From the NCBI GenBank assembly GCA_030144725.1, contig JASKMD010000025.1, positions 7,271,663 through 7,335,662 of the forward strand: a stretch of DNA of 64,000 nucleotides, given 5' to 3'. The position numbers and the translations under genes were made by a program. Below, one piece after another: positions 1-12,500 of this stretch (position 1 is its first letter; each line of letters begins with the position of its first letter). Below the pieces are notes generated by a model that had not been told where the DNA came from, did not search any database, and saw only the letters and a program-made list of their open reading frames with translations. Source of the stretch: Haematococcus lacustris. Its lineage: Eukaryota > Chlorophyta > Chlorophyceae > Chlamydomonadales > Haematococcaceae.

Positions 1-675
1 CGTGCCTGCTGCAAGGTGGTGTGCAGGCCCCGGGGCGCAGGCCAGCGGCGGGGCAGGGTGGTGCTTGTGGATGAGCACCGCACCACCCGGGTCAGCTCAG
101 CAGTGAATGGCAAGCAGCCCTGTGAGGAGGAGCTGAACAAACTCAGTGCCACAAGGCCTGCAGACTGGAAGCCCCCATCAGGGCAGGTGGAACAGCGCCT
201 TGTGCGCCCAGCCTGGAGCCAGCAGCGTGACCAGCCAGTGCGGGGCCTGATGTGGTGCCCTGTAGTGGCCCCCTGCAAGCCCCCACAGGCCCCACTCAGC
301 AGCCAGGCAGCCACACAGCCAGCAGCCTCAGAGCCTGGGCCCAACACTCCCCCTCCAGCCAAGCGCAGCAAGCGCACCGAGGCTGAGCAGGCAGCTGAGC
401 CCACCCAGCCCACCAAGGGCAAAGGCAAGGGCAAGGGCAAGGCTGCCAAGGCAAAGCCTGTCCCACAGCCAGGCAGGTGGCTGGACAGGGACTGCAATGC
501 AGCGCTAAATATGCAGCGCATTGGGGAGAGCAGGTGGCGGCCGCTGGAGCTGTGCTACTGGCCAGAGCAGGGAGCTCTGCCAGCCAAGGGCAAGGAGTAC
601 CCTGGCCTGGGCTACAAGAGGCTGCGAGACAAGCCACCCAAGGCCCAACAGCAGCAGCCTGCTGTGGCACAGTAA
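1..675 (+). CDS. Fanzor/TnpB-like RNA-guided nuclease, C-terminal part (copy 1, cut by window edge)
   Basis: The frame is open from base 1 to the TAA at 673-675, so this is the C-terminal part of a longer protein. Near its start comes VVLVDEHRTT, matching the Fanzor/TnpB segment that leads into the zinc-ribbon region. The RuvC-III motif DRDCNAALNM follows, with its aspartates at 484-486 and 490-492. Between them lies an insertion rich in P, A, K and G. The usual two CxxC pairs of the zinc ribbon are not intact: only scattered cysteines remain (QPCEEEL, MWCPVV). Fanzors are eukaryotic relatives of transposon TnpB that cut DNA with an RNA guide. RuvC-I and RuvC-II would lie left of the window, so completeness cannot be judged. 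The second copy at 3985-5243 is close in sequence. Confidence 0.75.
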   Translation, partial: RACCKVVCRPRGAGQRRGRVVLVDEHRTTRVSSAVNGKQPCEEELNKLSATRPADWKPPSGQVEQRLVRPAWSQQRDQPVRGLMWCPVVAPCKPPQAPLSSQAATQPAASEPGPNTPPPAKRSKRTEAEQAAEPTQPTKGKGKGKGKAAKAKPVPQPGRWLDRDCNAALNMQRIGESRWRPLELCYWPEQGALPAKGKEYPGLGYKRLRDKPPKAQQQQPAVAQ

Positions 676-943
676 TGTGTGTGCCCCCTTCTTGAGCTGT
701 CATCAGCTTACACTCAGCGCATGTTTTGTCATGCTAACTCTACACAATAGCCCTAACGGGTCAGGCAATAATGTAGGTGGTAGGCGGCTCATGTGCCATG
801 TGCTCTGGGTTTACTCCACACAGCCCAATAACACCATTTGAGTCGGGCCACTATTGCCCACTAGTACATTCTCGCTAGTGGCTGCTAGTGGCTACTACTG
901 GTATGGCTCAAATGGAGGCCCTAGTGAGGGACAAGGGGGCTGC
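676..943 (+). other. Conserved 3' end block of Fanzor element, copy 1 (possible guide-RNA scaffold)
   Basis: This noncoding stretch is nearly identical to 5244-5510 behind copy 2, and the similarity stops at the same GGGGGCTGC in both, which marks the element's right end. It holds an inverted repeat (arms about 834-846 and 903-915). In TnpB and Fanzor systems the guide RNA spans the 3' end of the gene and the element's right end, so this block is a candidate scaffold. That role is inferred. Confidence 0.5.
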
Positions 944-2180
944 ATGGCATTGGAAAATTACACGGCGTAAGTAAGTAAGTAAGTAAGTAACTTTATAACT
1001 TTATCCCTTTACATTACGGGGAAAGTAAGAATTTTTATTTTTCCGTAATAAACAGCTCCGAGACCTCTTTGACCTCGCGCTCCGAATGCGTTGCGCTGCT
1101 CGCCACATCGGTGAGCAGGCTGTGTGCGTGGCTGTAGGATGCCGGAGACAGCGTGGCTCCCGCGGAGTTTTACTGAAACCGCTGCGTAACCGCTGTTTTT
1201 ACTGGGAAAGTGCTGAAGTTTTACTGTAACCGCTGCGTAATGCCGCATCACTGATTGGGTCTCTAGATGTGCCTGGGTAACTTCCACGCTCCGCTTCAGC
1301 ACCGCACTGCACTGCTACCATGGGGGTGGTTGGCATGTGACCACCCAAGCCCCTCCCTCCCCTGAGTACCAACTCCTCCTATTGCCTTGAGCACCACGCC
1401 AGGCCAAGCCTCAGCCGAACATCTCGTCCCAGTCCACCCCTCGCCCTGGCCCAGGCTGCATCACGTCCGGATGGACCGCCGCCCGCCTGCCGTCCGGCCC
1501 GCCTTGCCTGCCACCATGCACAGCAGGGGGCAGCATGGCCCCACCGTGCCAGGAGCACACCATGCACTGGCATGGCAAGCATTGCAGACACTTGCTGAGC
1601 ATGGGCAGGCAACATGGGCAGCTGACATGGGGCACCAGCCAGCAGGCGCCTGGCCCCCCTCTCGCCCCAGGGCAGCACACCTCAATTACTGCTCACACCA
1701 GCTTCACGTCACACCACACCTGACACGACTGTCACCAAGGTGGGCCACACAGCTTTATCAGCCGTGCATGCAGGTCAGCTGCAGCCACTCAGCCTCCTGC
1801 TGACCTGTGAGTCTTGTTTTGGCTGTGAATGCATGGCATGGGCTGGACAGGCTGCATCAGCCTACGTCGGCTCCCTGCTGGCCAGCTTGCCTGTGCTTGC
1901 GAGCTGGACACGGCACTGGCATACAGCTCAAGTGCAGCCCCATGCTGGCTCACTCACCCCAACAACTCGGGCTGCTCCTGCTCCAAACTTGCTCCTGCTA
2001 AGACAATAGCCAACGACCCTTCCAGTCCCCCCCTCCCCTCTTCCACCCATTGCAAACAGACAGCTGGGACCCAACACAATCTTAGGTTCATACTTCCCAC
2101 CCTCACAGAAACCGTAAAACGTACCTGGCACTCACAGTGCTCATCACACCCATCACACCCTCGACAGTGGTTGCACCCAC
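944..2180. other. Non-coding stretch with no supported gene
   Basis: I see no exon I can defend here. It has a short AAGT repeat at 968-990 and GC-rich, repeat-like sequence. The lower part probably holds the last intron, final exon and 3' UTR of the minus-strand PI31 gene, but I could not find its stop. Confidence 0.4.
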
Positions 2181-5100
2181 CTGGTGAAGTCGTCAGGCCG
2201 CCAGCCCTGAAGGCCCTCAGGAGCTATGGGGTCCCAACGCACCCCGGGACCCCCAGGGGCCCCACCCCCCATGCCAGGTAGGTGGTTAGGGGGAGGCTGG
2301 CCCCGCCGGCCGGCAAAGGCGGGGTGGCCTGGGCCCATGTGCATGCCGCTGCCACCCAGACCCCCCCGGAGAGGGGGGGCGCCCAGCCCACCTATGCCTC
2401 CCCCCAAACCCGGAAACCCACCTGCAACAGGAGGACAAGCAGTAGCAGCAGAAGCAGCAGAAGCAGCAGGGGCTGAACTTCAGGTGGGATGAGCACCATT
2501 TTCTGCCGCCCCACCCCGCCCCGCCCCGCCCCGCCCCTTAGCCACCACACCGCCCCCTCAGCCCCCTCACCTGGCTCCAAGTCGCCGCGGCCCACCGCCA
2601 AAGGGTCCACCCCCATGCCCATGCGTGGCCCCCCCACCCCCCAGAGCCCCCCTGGCTGGCTGTAGTCCCTCAGTGGGTCCGGCCCAGGGCCCCGGTCCAG
2701 CCTGGGGTCAGGGTCTGCGGCCGAGGTCCTGGGCCCGCCCTGGCCTTCCCGAGTTGCTCTCACTGCTGGTGCTGTCGGGTTGGCTTGGCTGCTGTGGGCT
2801 GGGGCTGTGCCTGTCTCTTGCACAGCCAGCTGCAGCAACGCAGCAGCCACACAGCATGCGCCACGTGCAACGCTGTGACACGGCTGATGGCAGGGTGGTG
2901 AAAGTGACAGGGTGTGGGTGTGGGTGTGGGCGTGGGCGTGGGTGGGGCAGCCTCACTATACGCCAAGTAGGTATCGGAGGCATACACTAGCCGCCCTCTA
3001 TAGGCCCCCAGAGTGCACCATGATGAGGTGGTGATGGGCTTGAAGATGTTAAGCCCACAACCCTCAACCCTCTGTGGCTCAGGCTGGCTGCACTCTGTGG
3101 TTGATGGGCAGGGCAGGTGGTGATGGGCAGGGCAGGCAGTGGCAGGGAGGGCCAGCAGGCAGCTTCTGGAGGTTTGGGTGTGGTGATGGGCCGTGCAAAG
3201 GGGCGTCCTATGTGGGAGTGCAGAGGGGTTGGTGAGGGCATGGGCTAGTGGGTTCTTGGCCCCCTGACCTGCGCTGAGCCACCCCTGACACTGCCTGCAG
3301 AGAGGGGTTTGTGAGAGTGCGGCTGGCTGCCATGTGTTGCCCGCCAGCCAGCCGGAGTGCATGCCCACCTGGCCTGCAAGAGCTGCCTGCACCTGCTCCA
3401 CCAGCAGCGGCAGCTGCAAGTAGCTGTAACCTAGGCTGGTCGCCGCGGTTGTGGCTATGGGGCTGTCTGTGGTGGAGCCACTGGTGGTGCCGTTGCCGGT
3501 GGCAGCGGCAGTGGTTGAGGCTGACGTGGTTGCCACCGAAGCGGGCGCAGCTGCAGATGCAGGTGCTGCTGCTGCTGCTGTACCACAGAATTGCTCCACT
3601 GGCAGCTCCAGGGTGGCTGGGACCACTCCCTCTGGTGAGGGCTCACTGGACAGGTTGGCTAGCAGCACCGTGTCCATGGTCAAGCACTTCAGCAGCAGGC
3701 GCTGGGGATGGGGCTCAGTGGGTCCACCTTTGGCAGGAGGCTGGGCTGAGGGAGCAGCCACGGGGGCTTGGGAGGGCAGGGCGTACAGGAAGCTGAAGCA
3801 GGAGGAGCTTTGGTTCCAGCCGTCTAAGGGAGCTACGTAATCAGGCTCGTTTACCAGTGTTTCGTCTGCAGGCCAGGGACCAAGGCTAGGCATGAGGTAG
3901 GGAGGGCTGCAGGCCCGCTTGTAACAGCTGCCACATGCTCAGGTGCTGTCAAGCTCATGTGTAGGGGCTACTTCTCGCATGATCAGGGTCACACAATTGG
4001 CGCTTTGATTGGGGTTTGCATTGGAGAGGACGGTGGACACTGACGGTGTCAGCGTGTGCGTGCACTACACACGCCCCCTCCCCCCTCCTCCAGCCCCACC
4101 CCCAGCTGCCAGCAGCAGCAGCCCTAGTGCAGCAGCAGCAGCGGCCCATGCAGTGGGACTCCCCCACATAGGCAAGGGCATAGCTGAGACGCGTGAGTAT
4201 GTGTTTGACCCAGACACACAGACTGGGGTGGGCATCGACCCCGGCGTCACCCAGGCAGTCAGCGCAGCCTCTGGGATCCGGAGTCAGGCCAGCTGATGGC
4301 AGACCAGCTGCGCCGGTGGAAGCTGACCAAGGGCCAGGTGAAGCATGCCAGCGGCCTGATCAATGCCCGCCGGCCAGTGGTGGCTAGCACCCATCCAGCC
4401 CCACCTCCAGCACCTGGCAGCAGCAAGCTCAGCCGGCACGTCCCTGTAGGCAAACCTGAAGCACATCACCGTCACCCTGGCCACCTGGGATGCGGTGTGG
4501 GAGGTGCACCTGGACCCCAAATGGGCACGGCAGCGGCTGAGGCTGTACGGAGCCTTGGACCGGGCGCTGGAGCAATTATTCGAGAAGGTGAGGGTGGGTG
4601 GGTGGGTGGGAGGGAGGGAGGGTAAGGGACTGAGGGGTGGTGGGTCATTGTTGATTGTGCCATGCCTAACCTGGTACCACCATGTCAGCCACCATGTTGT
4701 TGTGAGGAGCTGAACAAACTTAGTGCCACAAGGCCTGCAGACTGGAAGCCCCCATCAGGGCAGGTGGAACAGCGCCTTGTGCGCCCAGCCTGGAGCCAGC
4801 AGCGTGACCAGCCGGTGCGGGGCCTGATGTGGTGCCCTGTAGTGGCCCCCCGCAAGCCCCCACAGGCCCCACTCAGCAGCCAAGCAGCCACGCAGTCAGC
4901 AGCCTCAGAGCCTGGGCCCAGCACTCCCCCGCCAACCAAGCGCAGCAAGCGCACCGAGGCTGAGCCTGCAGCTGAGCCTACCAAGGGCAAAGGCAAGGCC
5001 AAGGCCAAGGCTGCCAAGGCAAAGCCTGCCCCACAGCCAGGCAGGTGGCTGGACAGGGACTGCAATGCAGCGCTGAACATGCAGCGCATTGGGGAGAGCA

Positions 5101-5749
5101 GGTGGCGCCCACTGGAGCTGTGCTACTGGAAAGACCAGGGAGCTCTGCCAGCCAAGGGCAAGGAGTACCCAGGCCTGGGCTACAAGCGGCTGCAAGACAA
5201 GCCACCCAAGTCCCAGCAGCAGCCACCTGCTGTGGCACAGTAATGTGTGTGCCCCCTTCTTGAGCTGTCATCAGCTTACACTCAGCGCATGTTTTGTCAT
5301 GCCAACTCTACATTATAGCCCTAACGGGTCAGGCAATAATGTAGGTGGTAGGCGCTCATGTGCCATGTGCACTGGGTTTACTCCACACAGCCCAATAACA
5401 CCATTTGAGTCGGGCCACTATTGCCCACTAGTACATTCTCGCTAGTGGCTGCTAGTGGCCACTGCTGGTCCGGCTCAAATGGAGGCCCTAGTGAGGGACA
5501 AGGGGGCTGCGGGTACAAGGTACGCCACCTGGGGCATCCGCGGCGCCCGAAACAGCGATTAGCCGCAGCCCGTTCAGCGACAGCACGGCGTGCACCGCAA
5601 AGGCGAGCTTGTCGTGGCCGGATCTGCGCGTGACCTCGCGTAAGTAATGCACTGCAATAGCAAGTTCTAACTTCCTTCCACGAGAAGACACACCCGAAGT
5701 GCGGTCGCGATGCCTGCACTATCGCCGTGACGCCTTGCGGGGAGGCCAT
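2181..5749 (-). CDS. PI31-type proteasome regulator (PSMF1/PTRE1-like)
   Basis: PI31 binds the 20S proteasome and modulates its activity and assembly; the plant homologue is PTRE1. Exons seen (minus strand): 5694-5749 from the ATG at 5749, 5529-5623, 3369-3865, one near 2960-3060, about 2571-2760 and 2181-2421. The first exons join in frame and include GHDKLAFAVHAVL, then DYVAPLDGWNQSSS, typical of the PI31 N-terminal domain. The C-terminal part is Gly/Pro-rich and has the family signatures DPLRDYSQPGGL, GMHMGPGHPAF and RWDPIAPEG with RPDDF. The middle exon carries an Ala/Thr-rich insertion. The last exon was not found and the junctions near 3060 are uncertain. The 1.66-kb intron 3866-5528 contains a Fanzor element in opposite orientation. 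The gene is divergent from the MCPH1-like gene. Confidence 0.72.
3985..5243 (+). pseudogene. Fanzor/TnpB-like nuclease, decayed copy 2
   Basis: Recognisable in order: RTVDTDGVSVCVHY (N-terminal domain, about 4030), the RuvC-I motif GIDPGVTQAVSAA with its aspartate at 4237-4239, a K/Q-rich helix (LTKGQVKHASGL), WEVHLDPKWARQRL at about 4498, and RuvC-III DRDCNAALNM at 5052-5081. The frame breaks at the TGA at 4294-4296 and shifts again near 4450. The segment between about 4590 and 4690 does not contain the part that should carry the RuvC-II glutamate and VVLVDEHRTT, which copy 1 keeps in part. It is therefore probably inactive as a nuclease. It sits inside an intron of the PI31 gene on the opposite strand. 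The left end of the element was not fixed; 3985 is approximate. Confidence 0.72.
5244..5510 (+). other. Conserved 3' end block of Fanzor element, copy 2, with nested stem-loop
   Basis: Homologous to 676-943 and ending at the same base context. It contains three nested complementary pairs: 5401-5413 with 5470-5482 (12 of 13), 5413-5420 with 5453-5460 (8 of 8), and 5425-5431 with 5442-5448 (7 of 7). Such a structure right at the element end suits an omegaRNA-like guide scaffold, with any guide beginning at about 5511. The function is inferred. Confidence 0.5.
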
Positions 5750-6570
5750 CCCCGTGTGCACCAAAGCCGAGGGTTGTTGGAGCTTGTAACGGGGCTGAAC
5801 GTATGACCTGTGACCTGAGCCTAGCTGGGATTGCATACGCAGCTTACCTTGACTGCGTTACGGATAATGACTATGATGGAGGCCATGTATGGAAATGTTA
5901 TGTATGCAATCTCTTCCCATAGGCGTGGTATGCGATCTCTCTGTATGTACTCTCTATGAAGGCGGTACTAGTCTGCTTAGGCTGGAGGGAGGGTCGGAAC
6001 TGTCGGCTGTTTTTCTTGTCGTCTCTGTTTGCCTCACTGCTTCTTGTATGCCCCGTCGCATTGTAAAGGCTCATTGTAGAGCCCACTTCAGCTCCGCCCA
6101 TCTGGTGTGTGTGCCTCCATCACTAGCTCAAGCTCCCATAGCTCTTGCTCTCACACATCCCCTTGGAGAGGGATGCAGTTTCTAATGATGATGTTGACTT
6201 GCTGTAGCTGGCTATCGTCGCCACTTGCGCCGCCAATTGCACATGAGGGCCGTATCAAGCACATACTCCTACTTCTAGTCTGGCCTGCTTGGCTTTGGCA
6301 TGGCTGGGCGGCCCATCCCATTGGACTCATGAGACCCACATTGGACGGAACCTTGGACAAAACCTGCAAACAACAAACATCTTTCGGAACCTAAGCTAGC
6401 GTGCGCAGCACTGCGGCAGCCTGTCTTACATATTGCGGCAGTGTATAGCGGCAGTGAGGTTCGTCTGAGAAATGGACCTTTCTCCCCCTTTCATCCTGGC
6501 TGTGAATTTGGTTGATATGTTTATCCGTGTATCTAGACGATGACGCTCCTTATTTTCGTTTTGTGATTGG
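5750..6570. promoter_or_regulatory. Intergenic region between divergent PI31 and MCPH1-like genes
   Basis: These 821 bp separate two start codons facing away from each other, so the region should hold both promoters. I see no clear TATA box and no coding exon in it. Confidence 0.4.
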
Positions 6571-9500
6571 ATGGCGCTGTCAGGCCTCGTAGTCTTGGTG
6601 CCTCGCCGCGTGGACGGCGACGTAACCTCGCAGTTGGCTGTAGTCCACAAGCTTGAAAGCTTAGGCGCAAGGCCAGTTCCCAGGTTCAGCAAGGACGTCA
6701 CGCACATCGTATACCTAAAGAAGCTGCTCCCCAGTCACGAGGAGTCATGTCTACAGGAAGCGCAGTTGCGGGAACTGTATAGCAGGATAGGAAAGGTGCG
6801 TGCAAGCGGTCAAACCTTGCGGCTCTGGTTTTGCCTGACACATTTTCTCGAGTGCAGGCTGGATCTTCAGCATGCATTGTGTCTAGCCTCTGGGTCCACG
6901 CGTCAGCTGAGCAAAGCCAGAGAATCGAGGTGGGAAGCTGAGGGCCAACACTGGGCTGCTAGAGCAGGGAATGCTATGTTGCCAGCTTTGTGATGCATGT
7001 TGCTGCAGGAGCGTGATTATATCATTGAGAAACCAGGCGAACCCAGGGATGCACGCTTCTATGCAGCCAGTCCACGATCATGCAAGGGTATGCAAATGCT
7101 TGTGGCAGTCATGACCAGCATTTCAAGGCTGCAGTCACAGTGCCTTTGTGTGCCTCCCGCAGGAGCTAAGAAGGGCACAGGCCGGCGCAAGTCTTTGAAG
7201 GCTGTGCCGGTGCCCACAGATGTGCCAGTATTTGACATTGATGACTCTATGTTCTCCAGTAGCCAGCAGATCAAAGAGCTGACATGGGGTGCTGGCAACG
7301 GGCGCTCTTACTCAAGTAATGAGAAGCAACATGCATACACCTTTCTCAAGCTCATCCCTCATGTGTTCAAGACTTCCTGCTACATGCAGGCAAACGAGTG
7401 GGGACAGCCTTAGCCCTGCAGCCCAGCAAACGCCGAATCATTTGCTCAGCAGCCAGCAGAGGCCCGGGGCCCAGCAATGTTCTTGGACTGAGCAGGGCGG
7501 CAGTGAGGTCTCTCATGGCCCAGGCTAAGGCCACCCCTAGAGTCCCCGGAGGCAGTGTTGCCCCTTCCTCTGCCAGCACCACCCCTGCACACTCACCTCA
7601 AATGCCACGAGGCAGTCAAACAACACCACGCCGGAGGGCTCTCCCTAAGGGTGAGGCAGGCCAGCCTCAGCTCAGAGCACAGCCTGACTCCAGCCTGGTG
7701 GCATGGGGCAGCCCCGGGTTTGCGTTGCACGACCCTTGCTCAGAAGCGGCATGGGCGGCTGAGTCAGCTCAAGGGGCAATGACAGATGCAGCCAACCACC
7801 TCCTCAATGCAACACCTTTGCATTGTGAGGGGCAAACCCCCATCCGCTGCACCCCAAGCAGGAGCTGCAAGGCAAAGCGCACTGCGCCAGGGACGGCCAC
7901 ACCAGGGGTAAAGCCAGCTGGCAGTGTGCGACCCTACAGCGACAGGCTGGCAGACAACCCAGGTGGCAGCGGCATAGCAGCCCACGATAACACCACAGCC
8001 AAGGGCAGGAAGAGCAGGAAGAGCGTGGCTTGGGCATCTGTCCTGACCCCTGGCACCTCACCCACAGTGCTGTTATTGGCCCCGCCCCCACCCGTGGTGG
8101 GTTGTGGGACTCCAACGCTCACGCTAACACGCAACACGACGCTGCAGGGCTCAGCAGCCACCTTAGCTGCCACCCCTGCCTCTGCCACTACCCCTGGTAG
8201 AAACAGCGGCCGCAGTGGCAGTAGGCCCCGCCCTGCACCTCAAGTGCTCGTGACACCTGACTCCAGCCCTGCACCCAGCCTGGGCGCAGCTCTTGCCGAT
8301 GCAGCTTGGGATCCCCCTGTGTGTCAGAAGGACCCGACCTTCCCAGCAGCCATCATGCCACAGGCTACGCTGCAGTCAAACTGCATCCAAGCAGCTGGCA
8401 AATCTACAAGTGCACAAACCAGCCAACCTGCCGCTGGCCTGTCTCCTCAGGGGCAGCAGGCTGTGGGTGGTGCAGGCACTCCCCTGATCTGTCAGCTGCC
8501 AGGCAGGTCAGGGGCAGCTGAGCAGGACCAGGGGCTGCAAGGGCAGCGAGCCAGCTGCTCGGACGTCACCCTGGTGCCCGGCACTGACAAGCCCGCTCGG
8601 CGGCGGACCACCACCCCTCGCAACAGCACAGGTGTGCATCAGCACAAACGCTGGTGATTGCTTGTCATGGCAGGGGTCAGAGGCAGGTATCAAGAAATAT
8701 ATGACCAGGCTCTCAGTACATGTTAAGCAGAGGCCAGGGACCAAGGTGTGGCTCAGTGGTGTTGGCAAGGGTCTCACCAAGCTGGAAAGTGAGGCAAGGT
8801 GGAAGACACACCAGTGCCATTTGATGCCGGCCAGGTAGTGGCAATAGCGTCTTGCTGTTGCTGTGAGTACAGAGCATACCGATGCAGGGTTTTCTTAGCC
8901 ATGCCCAGGCTCATGTCCTTGTCCCCCATGCTTCCGTTATGCGCAGGCACCAGCAAAGATGCTGCATGGCAGCTGCTTGCTCGGCGCAAATGTGGCACCT
9001 CCACCACTCCCATCCCAGCCATGCTGCCCGCTGTGGCTCATCCGCCTGTTGTAATCAGCCCTGTGCCAACCCTGTGCTCAGCACAGGCCAGTCCCACAGC
9101 CACAGCTGCACTGGCCTGTCACCTGCCCATTACACAGCCAGCCCAACCAGGCTGTGACCAGAGCATGGGCGGGGCTCCAGACCTGCCTTGCCTGGCTGGC
9201 TCCAGCGTGGATCATCAGCTGCTGCAAGCTGCCTGCCTTGCCCCTCCCCCTCAGTGCAGCAAGATCCTGCAGCTGTTCCAGGGCCTGTCTGCTGCTTTGA
9301 CCTCGCCTGGCACAAGCGGGGAGGCAGGGACGTTCGAGGTGGGGACTGGGCCTAGGGCGGGCGCAGCATGGGGGGCCCTTGGCACTGGCGGTGCCTGGAG
9401 CAGTACACCCAATGCACACCCCACAGCAGCAGCGGGACAGACACCCCGCCGCTCAACACGCAAGCGAGCCGCCAGCTCACCTACAGCAGTCCTTCCATGC

Positions 9501-12500
9501 AGTCCCTTGTCATGGTTGCCAGAGCCAATCCACCCCGTACAGCTCCCTCCCGCCTCTGGGCCCGTGGCAACAGCTCCTCTCCAAGGCTCACTGCCCAGGG
9601 AGGAGGCTGCTGGCCAGGTAGCCATGCAGGGGCAAGATGCAGTCAAGGCGTGGGCAGCTGATGAGAAAACAGCACCTGCAAAGCTCTCCCATGTTGTAGC
9701 AGACTTCAGTGGGAGTGGAATGCAAGCTGCAAGTGTGCGCCAGCCAGCAGCACCTTGTAGGCAGAGGGCCAGGGGCAAAGGCCACACTGCGAGGGAAGTC
9801 CAGCCACACCTGACTGCCTGCGAGCCTGAAGCCGGCAGCTGTCCTGATCTTGCCTCTGCCGCCCAGCTGTCGGCGGATGCGGGCCAGGCCAAGCTTCAGC
9901 CTGCTGCACTGCCCAGGGTGCTGGGTCATGTCAAAATTCCTGACCTGCTGCCTGCTTTGCCCAAGGCCCCTGTGCGGCCTCTGACCTTAGCCATGCAGCA
10001 AGAGAGCAATGCCCCTGGTGCCCCGACAATGTGTGCCAGCCAGCAAGATACAGACAAGGACAGGCAGCAAGGACAACTCTCTGAGCAGCCAAGCAGCCAA
10101 CCTGGTCCCCAGGTAGAGGGTCAAGCCACCCCTCGCAGGTCCAGTCGGCGTCGCCATGAGCATGCAGCCGAGGCAGCTACTGGGCCAGCCCCTGTACCAG
10201 CAGCCAGTGCCATCGCCATCAGCCCCATCGCCACCAGCATCAGCGCCTGTTCACAAGCCCAGCTGCCAGGCCCACCTGCCGGTTGCCCCTCAGCACTGAA
10301 CCCTACTGGGTGCAGCCACCCAGCCAGCAGCAGCCAGCTAGCTCGCCCAATAGACAGCCCCAATGGAGCAGAGCCGCTGAAGTGCAACTCCCCGCCTGAG
10401 CTTGCACCCCATGGCTTGGTGGCAGACCCCGCTGCCCTGTGGTGCTTTTGGCCCAGGGGCTCCGGGACTGACGCAGGGCTTCTCGCCACCCCTGGGAGGG
10501 AGGCTGATGGACCCCAAGCCACGCCACCTCGCCCAGCCACCACACCCGCCCACACCCCTGGTTACTTCACACGCTCTCAGCAGAAGCTGCGCAGCCAGAG
10601 CATGCGGGCGTTGCTGCCAGAGCTGCCTGCAGCCCTGCAGCTTGGCAGCCAGTGTCATGCTGCTGAGGCTCAAGCTGGCTGTGGGGTGGCTGGGCTGGGT
10701 GAGCAGGGTGCAAGGCCCACAGCATGGGTAGCTGGCATCTGTGAGCCGCAGCTAGTCACGCAGGGAGCCAGGCCGCAAGCGGGCCAAGGGCCGCAAGCTC
10801 ACCAAGGATCGTGCCATGGCACAGCAGTGCAGGTCAGTGGCATGGATGTCTGCAGTGATTGTGGGCCTGATCCGTGTTGTTGCCAGCTTGCCTATGCTGC
10901 CTCAAGGGCTGTCCTTCCTCTTGTCCTGCACCATCACACGATGAACCCCAGCATGAGGAACCTGCCTTGTTGACGCCTTCAATGCGTCATACCCTGACCA
11001 TGTTTGGTGCTGCCCACCCTACCCTGCAGGTGGCAAGCCTCCAACGAGGGCTAGCCAGCATCACTGAAGCTGCTGAAGCATGCTACCTGCCCCAGGCTGC
11101 GACTGACAACGCTGGCTCCACCGCAGCTGCTAAGCCAACCATCAGTGCACAGCGTCCCATCTGTGTTGTTGAGAAGAAAGCAAGAGTTAGGGCTAGGTCA
11201 TCGGCCTTAGGCTGCACTGCTGGGCCTCGCAAGCGCAGGGTCACCTCTGCCGCCACAGGCCCCGCCCCCATGCTGCCACAACACAGCTCTAAACCTGCCC
11301 AGCTGACACCCAGCCTTACAGACCCCGCAGCACCAGTCCAGCCTGGCAGAGCAGCAGTAGCAGCTGCGGCATTAGACACACATCCTTCTCAGGCTCCGGG
11401 CAGCGCAGACGAGCAGCTGGAGGGCAATACTGCATCAGCTGAGACCGGCTTGCCTACTGGCCAGCCAGCCCTCCCCAGTAGCAGCCGTGGGCGGCCAGTG
11501 GCAAGTAGGTACCGAACAGCAGGAGGCTGCTCGCCAGCTGCCCCTGCACGCCGCGCACACATGCCGGCAGGTGCTGGGCAGCATAGCAGGATGAGAGCCC
11601 ATTCTACAGCCAGCAGGGATAGCAGCTTGGGAGTACAACAATCCGATGGAGTGCAGGGCACCTGCAAAGCAGGGGAGGCCGCACTGAAGCCTGCAGTGGC
11701 TCCCCAGAGCACCCAAGGGGAGCAGCCAGTACCCCTCACCAGGGCAGGCAGGGCAAAGCCGTCCGTGTCTGGACACAAGTCAGTGGGTGCCGCGGCTGGC
11801 AAGGGTGACCTGCCTGCCTGCAGCACAGCGGCTGAGCCCAGTGAGGCCCTTGCTGACAGCAGACCCGCCCCTGCCCTCAAGCCTAGGGGGCCTGCCTGTC
11901 CCCCTCAATGCAGTGCAGCTGAATGGCTCATCCGCAACCGGCATCAGCCCAAGCGCACAGACGTCATCGCCCCTGTCATCAGATCACGGCCTGCTGTCCC
12001 ACCGGCCAGCGACCGCCATGACAGCCCCAGCCAGCCAGCTCGTCGAGCCGACCCACCCAACTCCCAGGTCATTGACCTCACCCTCAGCCAGCCAGCAGTG
12101 CCTATGTGCAGCCTGGACCCTCAAGGACTGCTGAATGATCAGGATGCTGCAGCCGGGTCAGCAATGGCGCCAATGAAGCTGGCTTCAACAGAGGCACGGC
12201 AGACAGGGGGCGTCACTCGCAGCGGCAAAGCTGGCTGCAACAGCAAGGCCAGCAAAGGGCTAGGGCAAAGAGCCCCAGATGCAGAACAGGCTGCGGCGCC
12301 TGGAGCAGTCATTGCGGTGGCCACTCCCATGGCGGTGGCAAGTGTGGTAGGGGTGACCCGACCATTGGAGTGCGCCCCCTTGCGCAATGGGCTATGCCGC
12401 ATGAAGCAGTCCACTTTGACCCCCTGCATGAGACAGCTAGCCAGCCGCACTGGCTCTGGGCCAGCCACCCTGCAGCCCCTCGGCTCAGCCTGTGATAACC

